From Clostridia bacterium (lineage in GTDB: Bacteria; Bacillota; Clostridia; Oscillospirales; CAG-272): DNA of 11,261 bases. Position numbers and translations under genes: made by a program. Below are positions 1-6,536 of this stretch, piece after piece. How positions within the stretch are numbered: position 1 is the first letter of the stretch; each line of letters opens with the position of its first letter. Where the stretch lies: contig JAFTIV010000051.1 of the NCBI GenBank assembly GCA_017456685.1, positions 1 through 11,261 of the forward strand, in the 5' to 3' direction. The notes beneath the pieces are model-generated. The model saw only the letters and a program-made list of their open reading frames with translations. It made no database searches and was not told the origin of the DNA.

Positions 1-920
1 GTGATTTCTGCACCCTCCTCGATTACGCCATCAAGGTTGAGCTTGCAATAGTAATCGTAATTTTCCTTGTCAGGTGTGCCACTTGGGAACTCGTAGCCGA
101 TTGAGCCATCAACCAAGGTGATAACCCAGTCAAGGGTCTTTGGCGCCTTAGAGAGAATTACAGAGCTTGTGTCGTCAACAAGCGCGATAAGACCGTGACG
201 CTCGTAAACTACGGTGTTGTCCTTTGTCTCAATATCTCTTGCCTGCTCAACGCTTGCCTCCTTCTTAACAAAGAAGCGAACTGCGTTCTTGTTTGTAACT
301 ACAACCTTGCCCTTTGGCATAAGCTTAGAGAAGATTACAGGAACGCCACAGATTGTGCCGAATTGTCCGCTGTAGATAATCTCGCCCTGCTTTGATGCAA
401 TGAAATCTGGGCTCTTGCGGATTTCCTTTCTTACATCTCCGCCCATAATCATAAATAGACCGCTGTCAACCTCGCAATCAATCATTGCAAGAGCGTCAAC
501 AAAGTCGTTATAGGTGATCGTCTCCTCGGTGTAGTGGAAGGTGTTGGAGATTTTGAGAAGCTCCTCGATGAATTCCTCGTTAATCTCGTTTGCAATCTCG
601 GTAATAGCGCCCTGCATTGCAACATCAACGATGTAAGGGTCAGCCATCGCGTCCATATCGTTGTACTCGAAGGTTTGCTGATATCTCTTAACATCATAAT
701 ATTCGGGAACAAAGGAAACGGTTCCCTTTACTGTGTTTTTCTCGCCCTTTGCAAGATTTTCAACCTTACCTGTGTAGGTGTAGCGGTTGATAACCTTTCT
801 AAGACCTGCATTCTCAGCGAGTGAGCTGTCAACGGTCATAAGGGCTCTTGTGTCAAGACGGGTATTAAGAAGCTCCGTCATTTTGTTTTCGATGATTTCG
901 TTTTCGTAAATTGTGTTCAT
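1..920 (-). CDS. Phage major capsid protein (HK97-fold type), 3' end beyond window
   Basis: This would be the main shell protein of the phage head. Reading the minus strand from the ATG at 920 gives an uninterrupted 306-residue frame that leaves the window at base 1 without a stop, so the C-terminus is missing. The start is set by an AGGAG ribosome binding site 8 bases upstream. The protein opens with MNTIYENEIIENKMTELLNT and contains INRYTYTGKVENLAKG, YYDVKRYQQTFEYNDMDAMA and GQFGTICGVPVIFSKLMPKG. From memory of the family, these resemble the capsid proteins of many clostridial siphoprophages with an HK97-like fold. The position, 28 bp after a scaffold-like gene and behind portal and terminase, is the canonical head-module order and supports the call. 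I cannot exclude another head-shell paralogue, but no alternative fits as well. Confidence 0.88.
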   Translation of the reverse strand, partial: MNTIYENEIIENKMTELLNTRLDTRALMTVDSSLAENAGLRKVINRYTYTGKVENLAKGEKNTVKGTVSFVPEYYDVKRYQQTFEYNDMDAMADPYIVDVAMQGAITEIANEINEEFIEELLKISNTFHYTEETITYNDFVDALAMIDCEVDSGLFMIMGGDVRKEIRKSPDFIASKQGEIIYSGQFGTICGVPVIFSKLMPKGKVVVTNKNAVRFFVKKEASVEQARDIETKDNTVVYERHGLIALVDDTSSVILSKAPKTLDWVITLVDGSIGYEFPSGTPDKENYDYYCKLNLDGVIEEGAEI

Positions 921-948
921 TCTTTTTTCTCCTGTTTAATTAGATTTT

Positions 949-1548
949 TTAATTGCTTGTGTCCGTGAGCCTTCTGTAAAGCTCGCGGTCTGTTACATAT
1001 AGCCTCTGCATATCGGCAAGGGAAAGCTCTCTAAATTCCTTTTTGGTTAGCTCGCCCCTTCCCCTTGCAGGTGGCTTCATTGCCTCAAGACGGGCACGCA
1101 CCGCACCATTTACCGCTTCCTTGATTATTTGTGCTACGCATTTTACTCTTTTTTCGGTTTCGTCCGCATCGCTCGTTGCCAAATAATCCCCAAGCTCTCT
1201 TGGTAGTCCTGCCTCATCAAGAAGCCCTATGCATAAAAGTCTGCTTTCGCAAAGCGCACGCGCCTCGCGCTCTTTTGCAAGCTCTGCCTCAAGCGAAGCA
1301 AGGCTTCTTTGCTCGTCATTTCGCTCTTCGCACTCCGCATTTCGCATTTGCTCGTCACTCTCGCCATTTCGCATTTCGCATTCCGCATTTCGCACTTGCT
1401 CGTCACTTTGCATTTCGCATTCCGCACTTCGCACTTGCTCGTCACTTTGCATTTCGCACTCCGCATTTTGCACTTGCTCGCCATTTCGCACTTCGCATTC
1501 CGCATTTCGCATTTGCTCGTCATTTCGCACTTGCTCGTCACTCCTCAT
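949..1548 (-). CDS. Phage capsid scaffold-like protein (DUF4355-like C-terminus) with repeat-rich N-terminus
   Basis: A 199-residue protein between portal and capsid genes, the usual place of a head-assembly scaffold. Residues 1-80 are near-perfect 13-residue repeats (consensus EQVRNAECEMQSD), with single cysteines at 18, 31, 44, 57 and 73. Residues about 81-105 form a charged, probably coiled-coil helix (SLASLEAELAKEREARAL). The tail (ELTKKEFRELSLADMQRLYV, then DRELYRRL) resembles the conserved C-terminal motif of DUF4355 phage scaffolds, which is thought to contact the capsid protein. Length fits that family. The start ATG lies inside the portal stop region: ATGAGGAGTGA is shared, an 11-bp overlap, so translation is probably coupled. 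Because the N-terminus is repetitive, a later methionine start (for example residue 12) cannot be excluded. The function is inferred from tail motif and context. Confidence 0.75.
   Translation of the reverse strand: MRSDEQVRNDEQMRNAECEVRNGEQVQNAECEMQSDEQVRSAECEMQSDEQVRNAECEMRNGESDEQMRNAECEERNDEQRSLASLEAELAKEREARALCESRLLCIGLLDEAGLPRELGDYLATSDADETEKRVKCVAQIIKEAVNGAVRARLEAMKPPARGRGELTKKEFRELSLADMQRLYVTDRELYRRLTDTSN
1309..1548 (-). repeat. 39-bp tandem repeats coding for 13-residue units
   Basis: About five tandem units with a 39-bp period, each built from heptamers of the form TTYCGCA (plus-strand view) followed by CTTGCTCGTCAC. One unit carries an extra 9 bp. The block lies entirely inside the scaffold-like gene and keeps its frame. 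It contains no stop codon in five of the six reading frames, which is why several long overlapping frames appear here. Shorter patches of the same heptamers occur in non-coding DNA at 4621-4667 and, inverted, near 4751-4770. Confidence 0.85.
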
Positions 1549-2782
1549 CGCCTTCCTGCTCCTTTCTTATCCTTTCAAGCTCACCTTCGACATCGGTCAC
1601 TATTGGCAAGCTCTCAAGAAGGGTCTTTTTAGACACTACCCCGCTCATTCTCTGTGCGTAATCCGCGCTATCAACGGGATTTTCGGGGAGATTTCTTGTG
1701 AAGGTGATTTTGATGCTTCTCCAGTCGTAGCTCGCACCAAGTGTGTTTAAAAGGTGGCAAATCATCTCGTATCTGCGACACAGACCCTTCTTAAAGAAGC
1801 GCTCCGTCACCGAAACCCTGTTTTCAAAATTGAGAAGGCGATACTTGATTGCGATGCCCGATGCGCTTTGACCTATTGTGTCATCGGTCATATCCACAGA
1901 GCCCGAGAAGCGGTAAATATCGCTCGAAATTCGGCTCTTTAGATTTTCAATATACGCATCATTTACGCTCTTTGTAAGCCACTCTGCCTTGCCCCCGTCG
2001 TCGAGCAACAGAACTCTGTTCTCGCGAAGCCTTCTTATGTCCTCGCTATCGGTTGCACCCATACCTGTTATTGCAAGATATGAGTCGGCAAAGAGCTCAA
2101 AATCGTTTACGCTCTCGCTTTGAAGCTTGTTATAGGCATCTACAAGCGAAATTACAGGCTCAAAATCGCCCGTCGCGTCGCTATTGTTGAAATAGAAGTT
2201 AATCGGCACCTGACCGAAATAATGGGGGAGAGTGTCGCGCTTTTCGATGCTTTCGGTTGTTTGATTGTAGCTAAAATAGGCTATCTCGTGCTCGTCGTAG
2301 AGCTCCAAGCAGAGCTCACCCTCGTTGTCCGTTTCAGCAAGCCTTACAGCGCCTATTAGCTCTGGCTGAGCGGTGCTTGACCAGATAGGAATAACGCTCG
2401 TCACATCAAGCGGACACATTCTTATGTTGCGCTCCTCGTCAATATAAAGAAGCTCGCACGCTACACCATAAACCGACAAATCCTTCGAAAGACGACTGTT
2501 GAGAAACTGCTCGTCATTGTAGTCGTTTATTGCAACAAGCTCACGATTTAGCTCCTTGTCGTCGGTGCTATAGGTGACAGGAGTGCCCATAAAATAGCCA
2601 ACGGTTGTGTCAGTTATATTCTTACAAAAGTTGTTTACAACTCTGTTTTGGGGCTTCCCTGGGTCCTTGGCATCAAAAAGAATTTGATGATTTCCCGAAT
2701 AATAGCGCATTAGCCTTCTAAGCCTCGGCAGAGTTAAGGACTGCCACTCCTTGATTAGATTTTTTAGTCCTAATGTGTTCAT
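1538..2782 (-). CDS. Phage portal protein, SPP1 gp6-like
   Basis: The portal forms the dodecameric ring at one vertex of the phage head through which DNA is packaged by the terminase and to which the tail connector attaches. The 414-residue sequence shows features of the SPP1 gp6-like portal family (PF05133 by recollection): RLMRYYSGNHQIL near the N-terminus, NRVVNNFCKNITDTTVGYFM, the phrase VYGVACELLYIDEE, and the C-terminal segment GQSASGIAIKYRLL. Length is within the lower normal range for this family. The ATG at 2782 follows a GAGGAG site and sits 7 bp after the terL stop. The 3' end overlaps the scaffold start by 11 bp. No gp7-like minor head gene follows, which many relatives have at this point. 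The identity is secure from both motifs and gene order. Confidence 0.93.
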   Translation of the reverse strand: MNTLGLKNLIKEWQSLTLPRLRRLMRYYSGNHQILFDAKDPGKPQNRVVNNFCKNITDTTVGYFMGTPVTYSTDDKELNRELVAINDYNDEQFLNSRLSKDLSVYGVACELLYIDEERNIRMCPLDVTSVIPIWSSTAQPELIGAVRLAETDNEGELCLELYDEHEIAYFSYNQTTESIEKRDTLPHYFGQVPINFYFNNSDATGDFEPVISLVDAYNKLQSESVNDFELFADSYLAITGMGATDSEDIRRLRENRVLLLDDGGKAEWLTKSVNDAYIENLKSRISSDIYRFSGSVDMTDDTIGQSASGIAIKYRLLNFENRVSVTERFFKKGLCRRYEMICHLLNTLGASYDWRSIKITFTRNLPENPVDSADYAQRMSGVVSKKTLLESLPIVTDVEGELERIRKEQEGDEE

Positions 2783-2789
2783 ATGCTCC

Positions 2790-4049
2790 TCATATATAAA
2801 GTAATTTTTTCGATATCGCGTGGGGCGCTGTACCCTTTCTTTCGCCCTCTATGGCATAGCGAAGCGAGGCTATTGCATCGTCGTTTATGCACACAGGCTC
2901 GTCTGTATAGGTGCCTGATACCGCATCGCGTTGCCATTTCCACTCACCAAGCTCGCGAATGAGGGCTTGGCAAGAGGGGTCAATTGTCAGCCTATGCGTC
3001 TTTAGGTAGTCAATTTGCGCCCTTACGCTTCCCTTTTCCTTGCTAACACCCTGCGCCCGATAGCCCGCCCTTCTCCAGCATTTAATTCTGTCTGGCTCTG
3101 CGCTATCGCACCACATGGTCGCCCTTTTTGATATGCCCCTTTGGCTCGCAAGCTCCAAAATCTCGCTCGTGTCAAGCTGTTTTGTGTAAAGCTCGTCAAG
3201 CACGAAAACATCTCCGTCGCGAAAGCCAACTGTCAAGATGCAATTCGCGTGGTTGTAGCCAAAGTCCTGACCTATGGCTATTCTGTCGTAGAATTCAGGT
3301 CGTTTATCGACACATTGTACGGTGTAATGCGGTAAAATAAGCCCCTCTGCTTCTCCCCACTCGCCAAGGCCGTACACGCGATATCCCTCGGGGTCCTGCT
3401 CCCTTCTTCTCATCATTCGGCGGTGGTAGCCCTCATCAATGAAGGCATTTTGTAGATAATTTGAGCGGTGAGTGAAGGTGTCCGCGTCACACCTGTCAAA
3501 GAACCGCTTTTTTATCCAATGGCTTGCGCTAACGGGGTTAAAGGTAAGGGTGATTTGATAGAAAAGCTCGGGGCTTTCAAGCTCTCCACGCAAGCGGTCG
3601 TCGATAATATCAAGGTCGCTCGCATCAAGCTCCGTAGCCTCCTCAATCCACACCCAAACGATTTTGCCCTCCGTCGCTTGAATTGACTTAAGCTTCTCTC
3701 GCTGTGCCTCGTCCTTTGTTCCCCGAAAAAGCACCGAGGCGTGAGTTGATTTGCAAAAGAGGCGAAGCGGAGAGCGAGATATCTCCCAATATCTCTGCCA
3801 GCTCGAGCCAAATATCTCCCTTATGGCTCTTGTCAGCTCCGCATAGGTGCTATCAAGGTGTGAGCTCTCCGTCTTTCTCACGCAAAGCAAATTTGCGCCC
3901 TTGAAGCGAGCGTCGCTAAGCTTTAAAATAAAATCCCTTGCAACATTTACGCTTTTTCCGCTACCTGCCGACCCGCACTCTACCCTGTATCGCTTTCTTG
4001 AGCTATTCGAGGCTCGAAAGCACTCGTTCATAGGTATCTTAATCCTCAT
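2790..4049 (-). CDS. Phage terminase large subunit (PBSX/Terminase_3 type)
   Basis: This is the ATP-driven motor and nuclease that cuts and packages phage DNA. With the chosen ATG at 4049 it has 419 residues. The N-terminal ATPase has a Walker A loop GSAGSGKS (about 26-33) and Walker B VWVWIEE (131-137). The C-terminal RNase-H-like nuclease shows its acidic residues in IGQDFGY (about 259-265), MWCDSAEPD (312-320) and NDDAIASLRYA (389-399). All core motifs are intact. The start is uncertain: the frame continues upstream to 4112, and ATGs at 4055 and 4031 are also possible. I favour 4049 (MRIKIPMNE) because many relatives begin with such a segment and because it overlaps the small-terminase stop as ATGAGGATTAA, indicating coupled translation. 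No strong ribosome binding site is visible. Confidence 0.93.
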   Translation of the reverse strand: MRIKIPMNECFRASNSSRKRYRVECGSAGSGKSVNVARDFILKLSDARFKGANLLCVRKTESSHLDSTYAELTRAIREIFGSSWQRYWEISRSPLRLFCKSTHASVLFRGTKDEAQREKLKSIQATEGKIVWVWIEEATELDASDLDIIDDRLRGELESPELFYQITLTFNPVSASHWIKKRFFDRCDADTFTHRSNYLQNAFIDEGYHRRMMRRREQDPEGYRVYGLGEWGEAEGLILPHYTVQCVDKRPEFYDRIAIGQDFGYNHANCILTVGFRDGDVFVLDELYTKQLDTSEILELASQRGISKRATMWCDSAEPDRIKCWRRAGYRAQGVSKEKGSVRAQIDYLKTHRLTIDPSCQALIRELGEWKWQRDAVSGTYTDEPVCINDDAIASLRYAIEGERKGTAPHAISKKLLYI

Positions 4050-4359
4050 TTTCATCGGGGGATGTGTAGTCGTAATCAATGTAAAGTGCGCCATCCGTAG
4101 CCGTATCCCCAATCCCGCATAGCTTAAAATATAGCTCTATCGCCTTTAGCTTGTCGTAAAGCTTCAGCTCACACTCAAGCCCGTCCTTTACCTGCTTTAC
4201 CTTTAGCGAGCTGACAGAGCGCGAAAGCTCGGCGCTAAGCACCGCATCACTCTCGCCCCTTGCCTGCTTGGCGCTCCACAAAAGTGCCTCGCTCGCATCA
4301 GCTCTCGCTATTGATAAAAGAATTTGCTTCAATTGCTCGACCTCGTCCCTTTCTATCAC
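4039..4359 (-). CDS. Small-terminase-like protein, short form lacking an evident DNA-binding domain
   Basis: The small terminase normally recognises phage DNA and feeds it to the large subunit. I start it at the GTG at 4359 because an excellent site, AGGAGG, lies 5 bases upstream, giving 106 residues. The frame can be extended to ATG 4452 or TTG 4497 (152 residues), but neither has a ribosome binding site. The pattern LKQILLSIARADASE followed by VKDGLECELKLYDKLKAIEL resembles the C-terminal half of small terminases (oligomerisation and large-subunit contact part). The helix-turn-helix that usually precedes it is not recognisable in either version. It could therefore be a truncated gene or a divergent family. 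It overlaps terL by 11 bp. The function rests mainly on the LYDKLKAIEL-type motif and its position. Confidence 0.62.
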   Translation of the reverse strand: MIERDEVEQLKQILLSIARADASEALLWSAKQARGESDAVLSAELSRSVSSLKVKQVKDGLECELKLYDKLKAIELYFKLCGIGDTATDGALYIDYDYTSPDENED

Positions 4360-4508
4360 TCTCACCTCCTCGTTAAGCTCCTGCCCCCTGCGGTCTGCGC
4401 ATACCGCATAAGGCTCATTTTTCACAGCTTCCGGTCCCTGTAATTCCATCATAACAGATAAAAACGGACAAAACGGACAACTTTGCCCCAAGCGCAAAAA
4501 AATAAAAA

Positions 4509-4529
4509 TTGCATACCTTTGGTATGCAA
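4509..4529. promoter_or_regulatory. Perfect 9-bp palindrome (TTGCATACC / GGTATGCAA)
   Basis: An inverted repeat with a 3-base centre, flanked by A- and T-rich DNA. On the minus strand it is followed by TTTTTATTTTTTT, so it may end transcription entering the phage genes from upstream. It could equally be an operator for the phage head operon, which starts about 150 bp further along that strand. The sequence does not decide between these. Confidence 0.45.
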
Positions 4530-4541
4530 AAAATTTATAAA

Positions 4542-4575
4542 AGTGAAGAATGAAGAATGAAAAATGAAGAATTAA
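4542..4575. repeat. Degenerate heptamer repeat (GAAGAAT type)
   Basis: The sequence reads as repeats of TGAAGAA and TGAAAAA (4 to 5 units) with a 7-base period, in non-coding DNA upstream of the phage genes. No gene product is predicted. Confidence 0.6.
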
Positions 4576-4620
4576 GAAAAAAGGTAGAAAACGCGCTTAC
4601 GCACTGTTTTGATTGATTTA

Positions 4621-4667
4621 TCATTCCGCACTCAACACTTCGCACTCCGCATTTGCTTGCCACTTGG
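4621..4667. repeat. Non-coding copy of the TTYCGCA heptamer repeat
   Basis: Contains CATTCCGCA, CTTCGCACTCCGCATTTG and CTTGCCACTTG, clearly related to the 39-bp repeats inside the scaffold-like gene. No open frame of interest runs through it. A short inverted piece (GTGCGAAATGCGAAGTGCG) follows at 4751-4769. Confidence 0.65.
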
Positions 4668-4675
4668 GAATGAAA

Positions 4676-4703
4676 AAAATCCGCCACCAAGGTGACGGAT
4701 TTT
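4676..4703 (-). terminator. Rho-independent terminator, strongest on the minus strand
   Basis: A 13-bp stem AAAATCCGCCACC / GGTGACGGATTTT with one mismatch and a very short loop. On the minus strand the stem ends in seven T residues. On the plus strand it is followed by TTTTGGTTTTG, so it may act in both directions. It lies about 400 bp beyond the stop of the minus-strand oxidoreductase gene and would insulate the phage genes from it, leaving the hairpin arrays in that gene's 3' untranslated region. It is closely similar to the terminator at 10780-10813. Confidence 0.7.
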
Positions 4704-4770
4704 GGTTTTGCTTATATGGCTTAACGCGCCCGTTTTAGTAAAAGCGCGAGGTGCGAAATGCGAAGTGCGC

Positions 4771-4857
4771 ATACGAGCGAAGCGAGTATCAAGGTTCTAA
4801 CCGTGAAAATACTGTTTGATTTTCACGAGCTACAAAGTAGCCTGTTCGAAAGAACAG
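4771..4857. repeat. Cluster of adjacent mini-hairpins
   Basis: Almost every base can pair locally. In order: ATACGAGCGAAGCGAGTAT (4771-4789, stem interrupted by symmetric GA/GA mismatches around GCGAAGC), GGTTCTAACC (4793-4802), an 8-bp stem GTGAAAAT/ATTTTCAC (4803-4826), GCTAC-AAA-GTAGC (4829-4841) and CTGTTC-GAAA-GAACAG (4842-4857). No protein frame is credible here. Function unknown; it has the look of a composite palindromic repeat element. Confidence 0.65.
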
Positions 4858-4912
4858 TTAGGTTAGGTTCTTCAATGATAAATCAATGTAGCTTACAATC
4901 CCCCCTGCTACG

Positions 4913-4940
4913 CCACCCCCCTTACTCTAAAGGGGGGCGG
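4913..4940. repeat. C6/G6 palindrome
   Basis: Arms CCACCCCCCTT and AAGGGGGGCGG with a 6-base loop and one mismatch. A partial third run of C6 lies just before it at 4900-4905. It adjoins the 112-bp hairpin array. No T-tract follows, so it is not a classic terminator. Confidence 0.6.
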
Positions 4941-5065
4941 TGAAATGAAAGCCGTCTAACTCAACCCAAAAAGCAGGCTTTTTGGATTTCACCGCGAAGC
5001 GATTTCATCTGCAGAGCAGATTTCAACCGTCGCAAGACGGATTTCATTGCAGAGCTTTGCTCTGC
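4941..5065. repeat. Modular hairpin array, copy A (112-bp shared core 4941-5052)
   Basis: Short hairpins are joined by an exact ATTTCA linker (4986, 5002, 5020, 5041). Hairpins: CCAAAAAGC/GCTTTTTGG (4966-4985), CGC-GAA-GCG (4993-5001), ATCTGC-AGA-GCAGAT (5007-5021), CCGTC-GCAA-GACGG (5027-5040), GCAGAGC-TTT-GCTCTGC (5049-5065). The core 4941-5052 is repeated in inverted orientation at 10350-10461 with 6 differences in 112 bases by hand alignment. The copy lies 3' of the minus-strand oxidoreductase gene, starting about 32 bp after its stop. Confidence 0.85.
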
Positions 5066-5097
5066 CAGCAACGCAGTATTTCGAAGCTTAATGAGTC

Positions 5098-6324
5098 TTA
5101 GTCGGTTACATCGAAGCGAGGACGAGTCTTATAAGCCCCTTTGGTAAAATCGGGTATTTGCTGTGGCATTCCGTTTTCCTTTATGGACCTTTCGCTAAGG
5201 GGGGTTATTACCATCCAAGCGGCTGCGTCATAGACATCTATTGGCATTGGCTTGTTTTCTACCAATCTTGTTGCAAAGTCAACAAGCTCGAAGAAATCCA
5301 TTCCGCCGTGACCTGCGTCGATTTGCTCCTTTGTTATATTGCGCCAAAAGTCGGGAAGCAAGTCCTTGTGCTTGTCGGCATTGCAGAGGTTCTTTTGCGC
5401 GTAATCGTATGGGTCCCAATACTCGTTATCGCCCTCGAGGAATACGGAATTATATGCTTGCTCGTAAATTCCGTTTGTTCCGTGAACTATAAATTCTCTG
5501 CTATATGAGCGAGGAAGGCTTGTGTCAAGACGAAGAAGAATTTGCTCTCCGTTTTCGCAGGTGATGATAGTGTTTACAACATCACCCTGTGCAAAGTCTG
5601 CACCGACAAGGTCAGGGTTTACATACTCGCCCTTTTCCACTCTCTTATTTACATAATCCTGCATACCGAACGAGCCCGAGGCAACGGATACAAGTGAAAC
5701 CATTCTGTTTCCGCGGTTAATGCCGAGAATTTTTGCGATAGGTCCAAGCTCGTGAGTTGGGTAGTTTTCGCAGTTTCTGTGAAGGTAGTTTTCAAGACGA
5801 TAATGTCTTTTCTCCTTGCCCTCAACAACCTCGCGTCTAAGGTCGTGTGCATATGAGCCCGAGCAATAAACTATTCTACCGAGCATACCTTTTTTTGCCA
5901 TCGCGGTAGCCAAAAGCTCGTCCTTGTTGTAGCAACAGTTCTCAAGGAACATAAATGGAACTCTTGTCCTCTCCCAAGCCTCAACAAGCTCAAAGCAGGA
6001 CTCGACGGTATAAGCACCGCCAACCTCAAGGGCAATTGCCTTTCCTGCGTTCATAGCCTCAATGGCGAATGGAATATGTAGCTCCCAGTTACACGAGATT
6101 AAAACAGCCTCAACCTCGGGGTCTTCAAGCACCTCGCGATAGTTGGTCGTGCCCTTTGGCTCATAGCCAAGCTTGTCATAAACCTGCTTAATTCCGTCCT
6201 GAACGCGGTCCTCATATTTGTCGCAAATTACGATAAATTCATACATATCGGTAAGAAGCATTGTGTCCATAAGACCATAGCCTCTGCATCCGTGCCCGAT
6301 AACACCTATTTTTACCTTTCTCAT
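5098..6324 (-). CDS. Gfo/Idh/MocA-family NAD(P)-binding protein, GH109-like
   Basis: A 408-residue cytoplasmic protein, no signal peptide. The N-terminal Rossmann fold has the dinucleotide loop GHGCRG (about 10-15). The C-terminal part carries NYPTHELGPIAK (187-198), GHGGMDFFELVDF (338-350) and DVYDAAAWMVITPLSE (363-378). From recollection these resemble GH109 glycosidases, which cleave N-acetylgalactosaminides by an NAD-dependent redox mechanism. Other members of the superfamily are sugar or inositol dehydrogenases, so substrate and reaction remain open. GH109 enzymes are often exported; this one appears not to be. The start at 6324 is chosen for the AGGAG site 5 bases upstream; the frame is open to 6387, but the upstream start has no such site. 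It is divergent from the plus-strand lipoprotein operon and has its own candidate promoter. Confidence 0.85.
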   Translation of the reverse strand: MRKVKIGVIGHGCRGYGLMDTMLLTDMYEFIVICDKYEDRVQDGIKQVYDKLGYEPKGTTNYREVLEDPEVEAVLISCNWELHIPFAIEAMNAGKAIALEVGGAYTVESCFELVEAWERTRVPFMFLENCCYNKDELLATAMAKKGMLGRIVYCSGSYAHDLRREVVEGKEKRHYRLENYLHRNCENYPTHELGPIAKILGINRGNRMVSLVSVASGSFGMQDYVNKRVEKGEYVNPDLVGADFAQGDVVNTIITCENGEQILLRLDTSLPRSYSREFIVHGTNGIYEQAYNSVFLEGDNEYWDPYDYAQKNLCNADKHKDLLPDFWRNITKEQIDAGHGGMDFFELVDFATRLVENKPMPIDVYDAAAWMVITPLSERSIKENGMPQQIPDFTKGAYKTRPRFDVTD

Positions 6325-6377
6325 AAGCTCTCCTAAATAAAAATCAATTTCGAAATATGGGAAATCAACCCAAGGCA

Positions 6378-6406
6378 ATGTTAACATACTTGTTTTAAAA
6401 AATCAA
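6378..6406 (-). promoter_or_regulatory. Candidate promoter of the oxidoreductase gene
   Basis: On the minus strand: -35 TTGATT (6401-6406), 17-base spacer, -10 TAACAT (6378-6383) preceded by TGT, an extended -10. It lies 53 bp upstream of the ATG. The match is moderate. Confidence 0.5.
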
Positions 6407-6455
6407 GGATTTTTCTCAATTTCCCTTGCAATATTTTAATAAAGGACTAAAATGC

Positions 6456-6484
6456 TTGACATTTTTATAATATAGTGCTAAAAT
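6456..6484 (+). promoter_or_regulatory. Sigma-A-type promoter of the lipoprotein operon
   Basis: A perfect -35 TTGACA (6456-6461), 17-base spacer and -10 TAAAAT (6479-6484), with TGC just before the -10. The leader of roughly 45 bases ends in the AAGGAG site (6526-6531) of the lipoprotein gene. The context TAGTGCTAAAAT is nearly the same as that of the promoter at 10856. Confidence 0.8.
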
Positions 6485-6536
6485 ATATAATGCATTAATA
6501 GTCTTTTTTCGATTTTTATTTTGATAAGGAGCTAAA

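Noticed and set aside
1227..1541. A 104-codon minus-strand frame overlapping the scaffold gene
   Set aside because: It is the same repeat read in another frame and lacks the scaffold tail motif. The other frame carries the conserved C-terminus and fits the gene order.
1131..1750. Long open frames on the plus strand (100 to 176 codons) opposite the scaffold gene
   Set aside because: They exist only because the 39-bp repeat lacks stops in most frames. Their products are low-complexity, and they lie antisense to well-supported phage genes.
4446..4497. Longer small-terminase starts (ATG 4452/4449 or TTG 4497)
   Set aside because: None has a ribosome binding site, whereas GTG 4359 has AGGAGG at 5 bases. 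The possibility is noted in the gene entry.
4758..4943. A 61-codon plus-strand frame in the intergenic repeats
   Set aside because: It runs through mini-hairpins and the C6/G6 palindrome, has no clear ribosome binding site and resembles nothing.
4941..5065. CRISPR-like array
   Set aside because: The repeated part is only six bases (ATTTCA), the intervening segments are self-complementary, and no cas gene is present.
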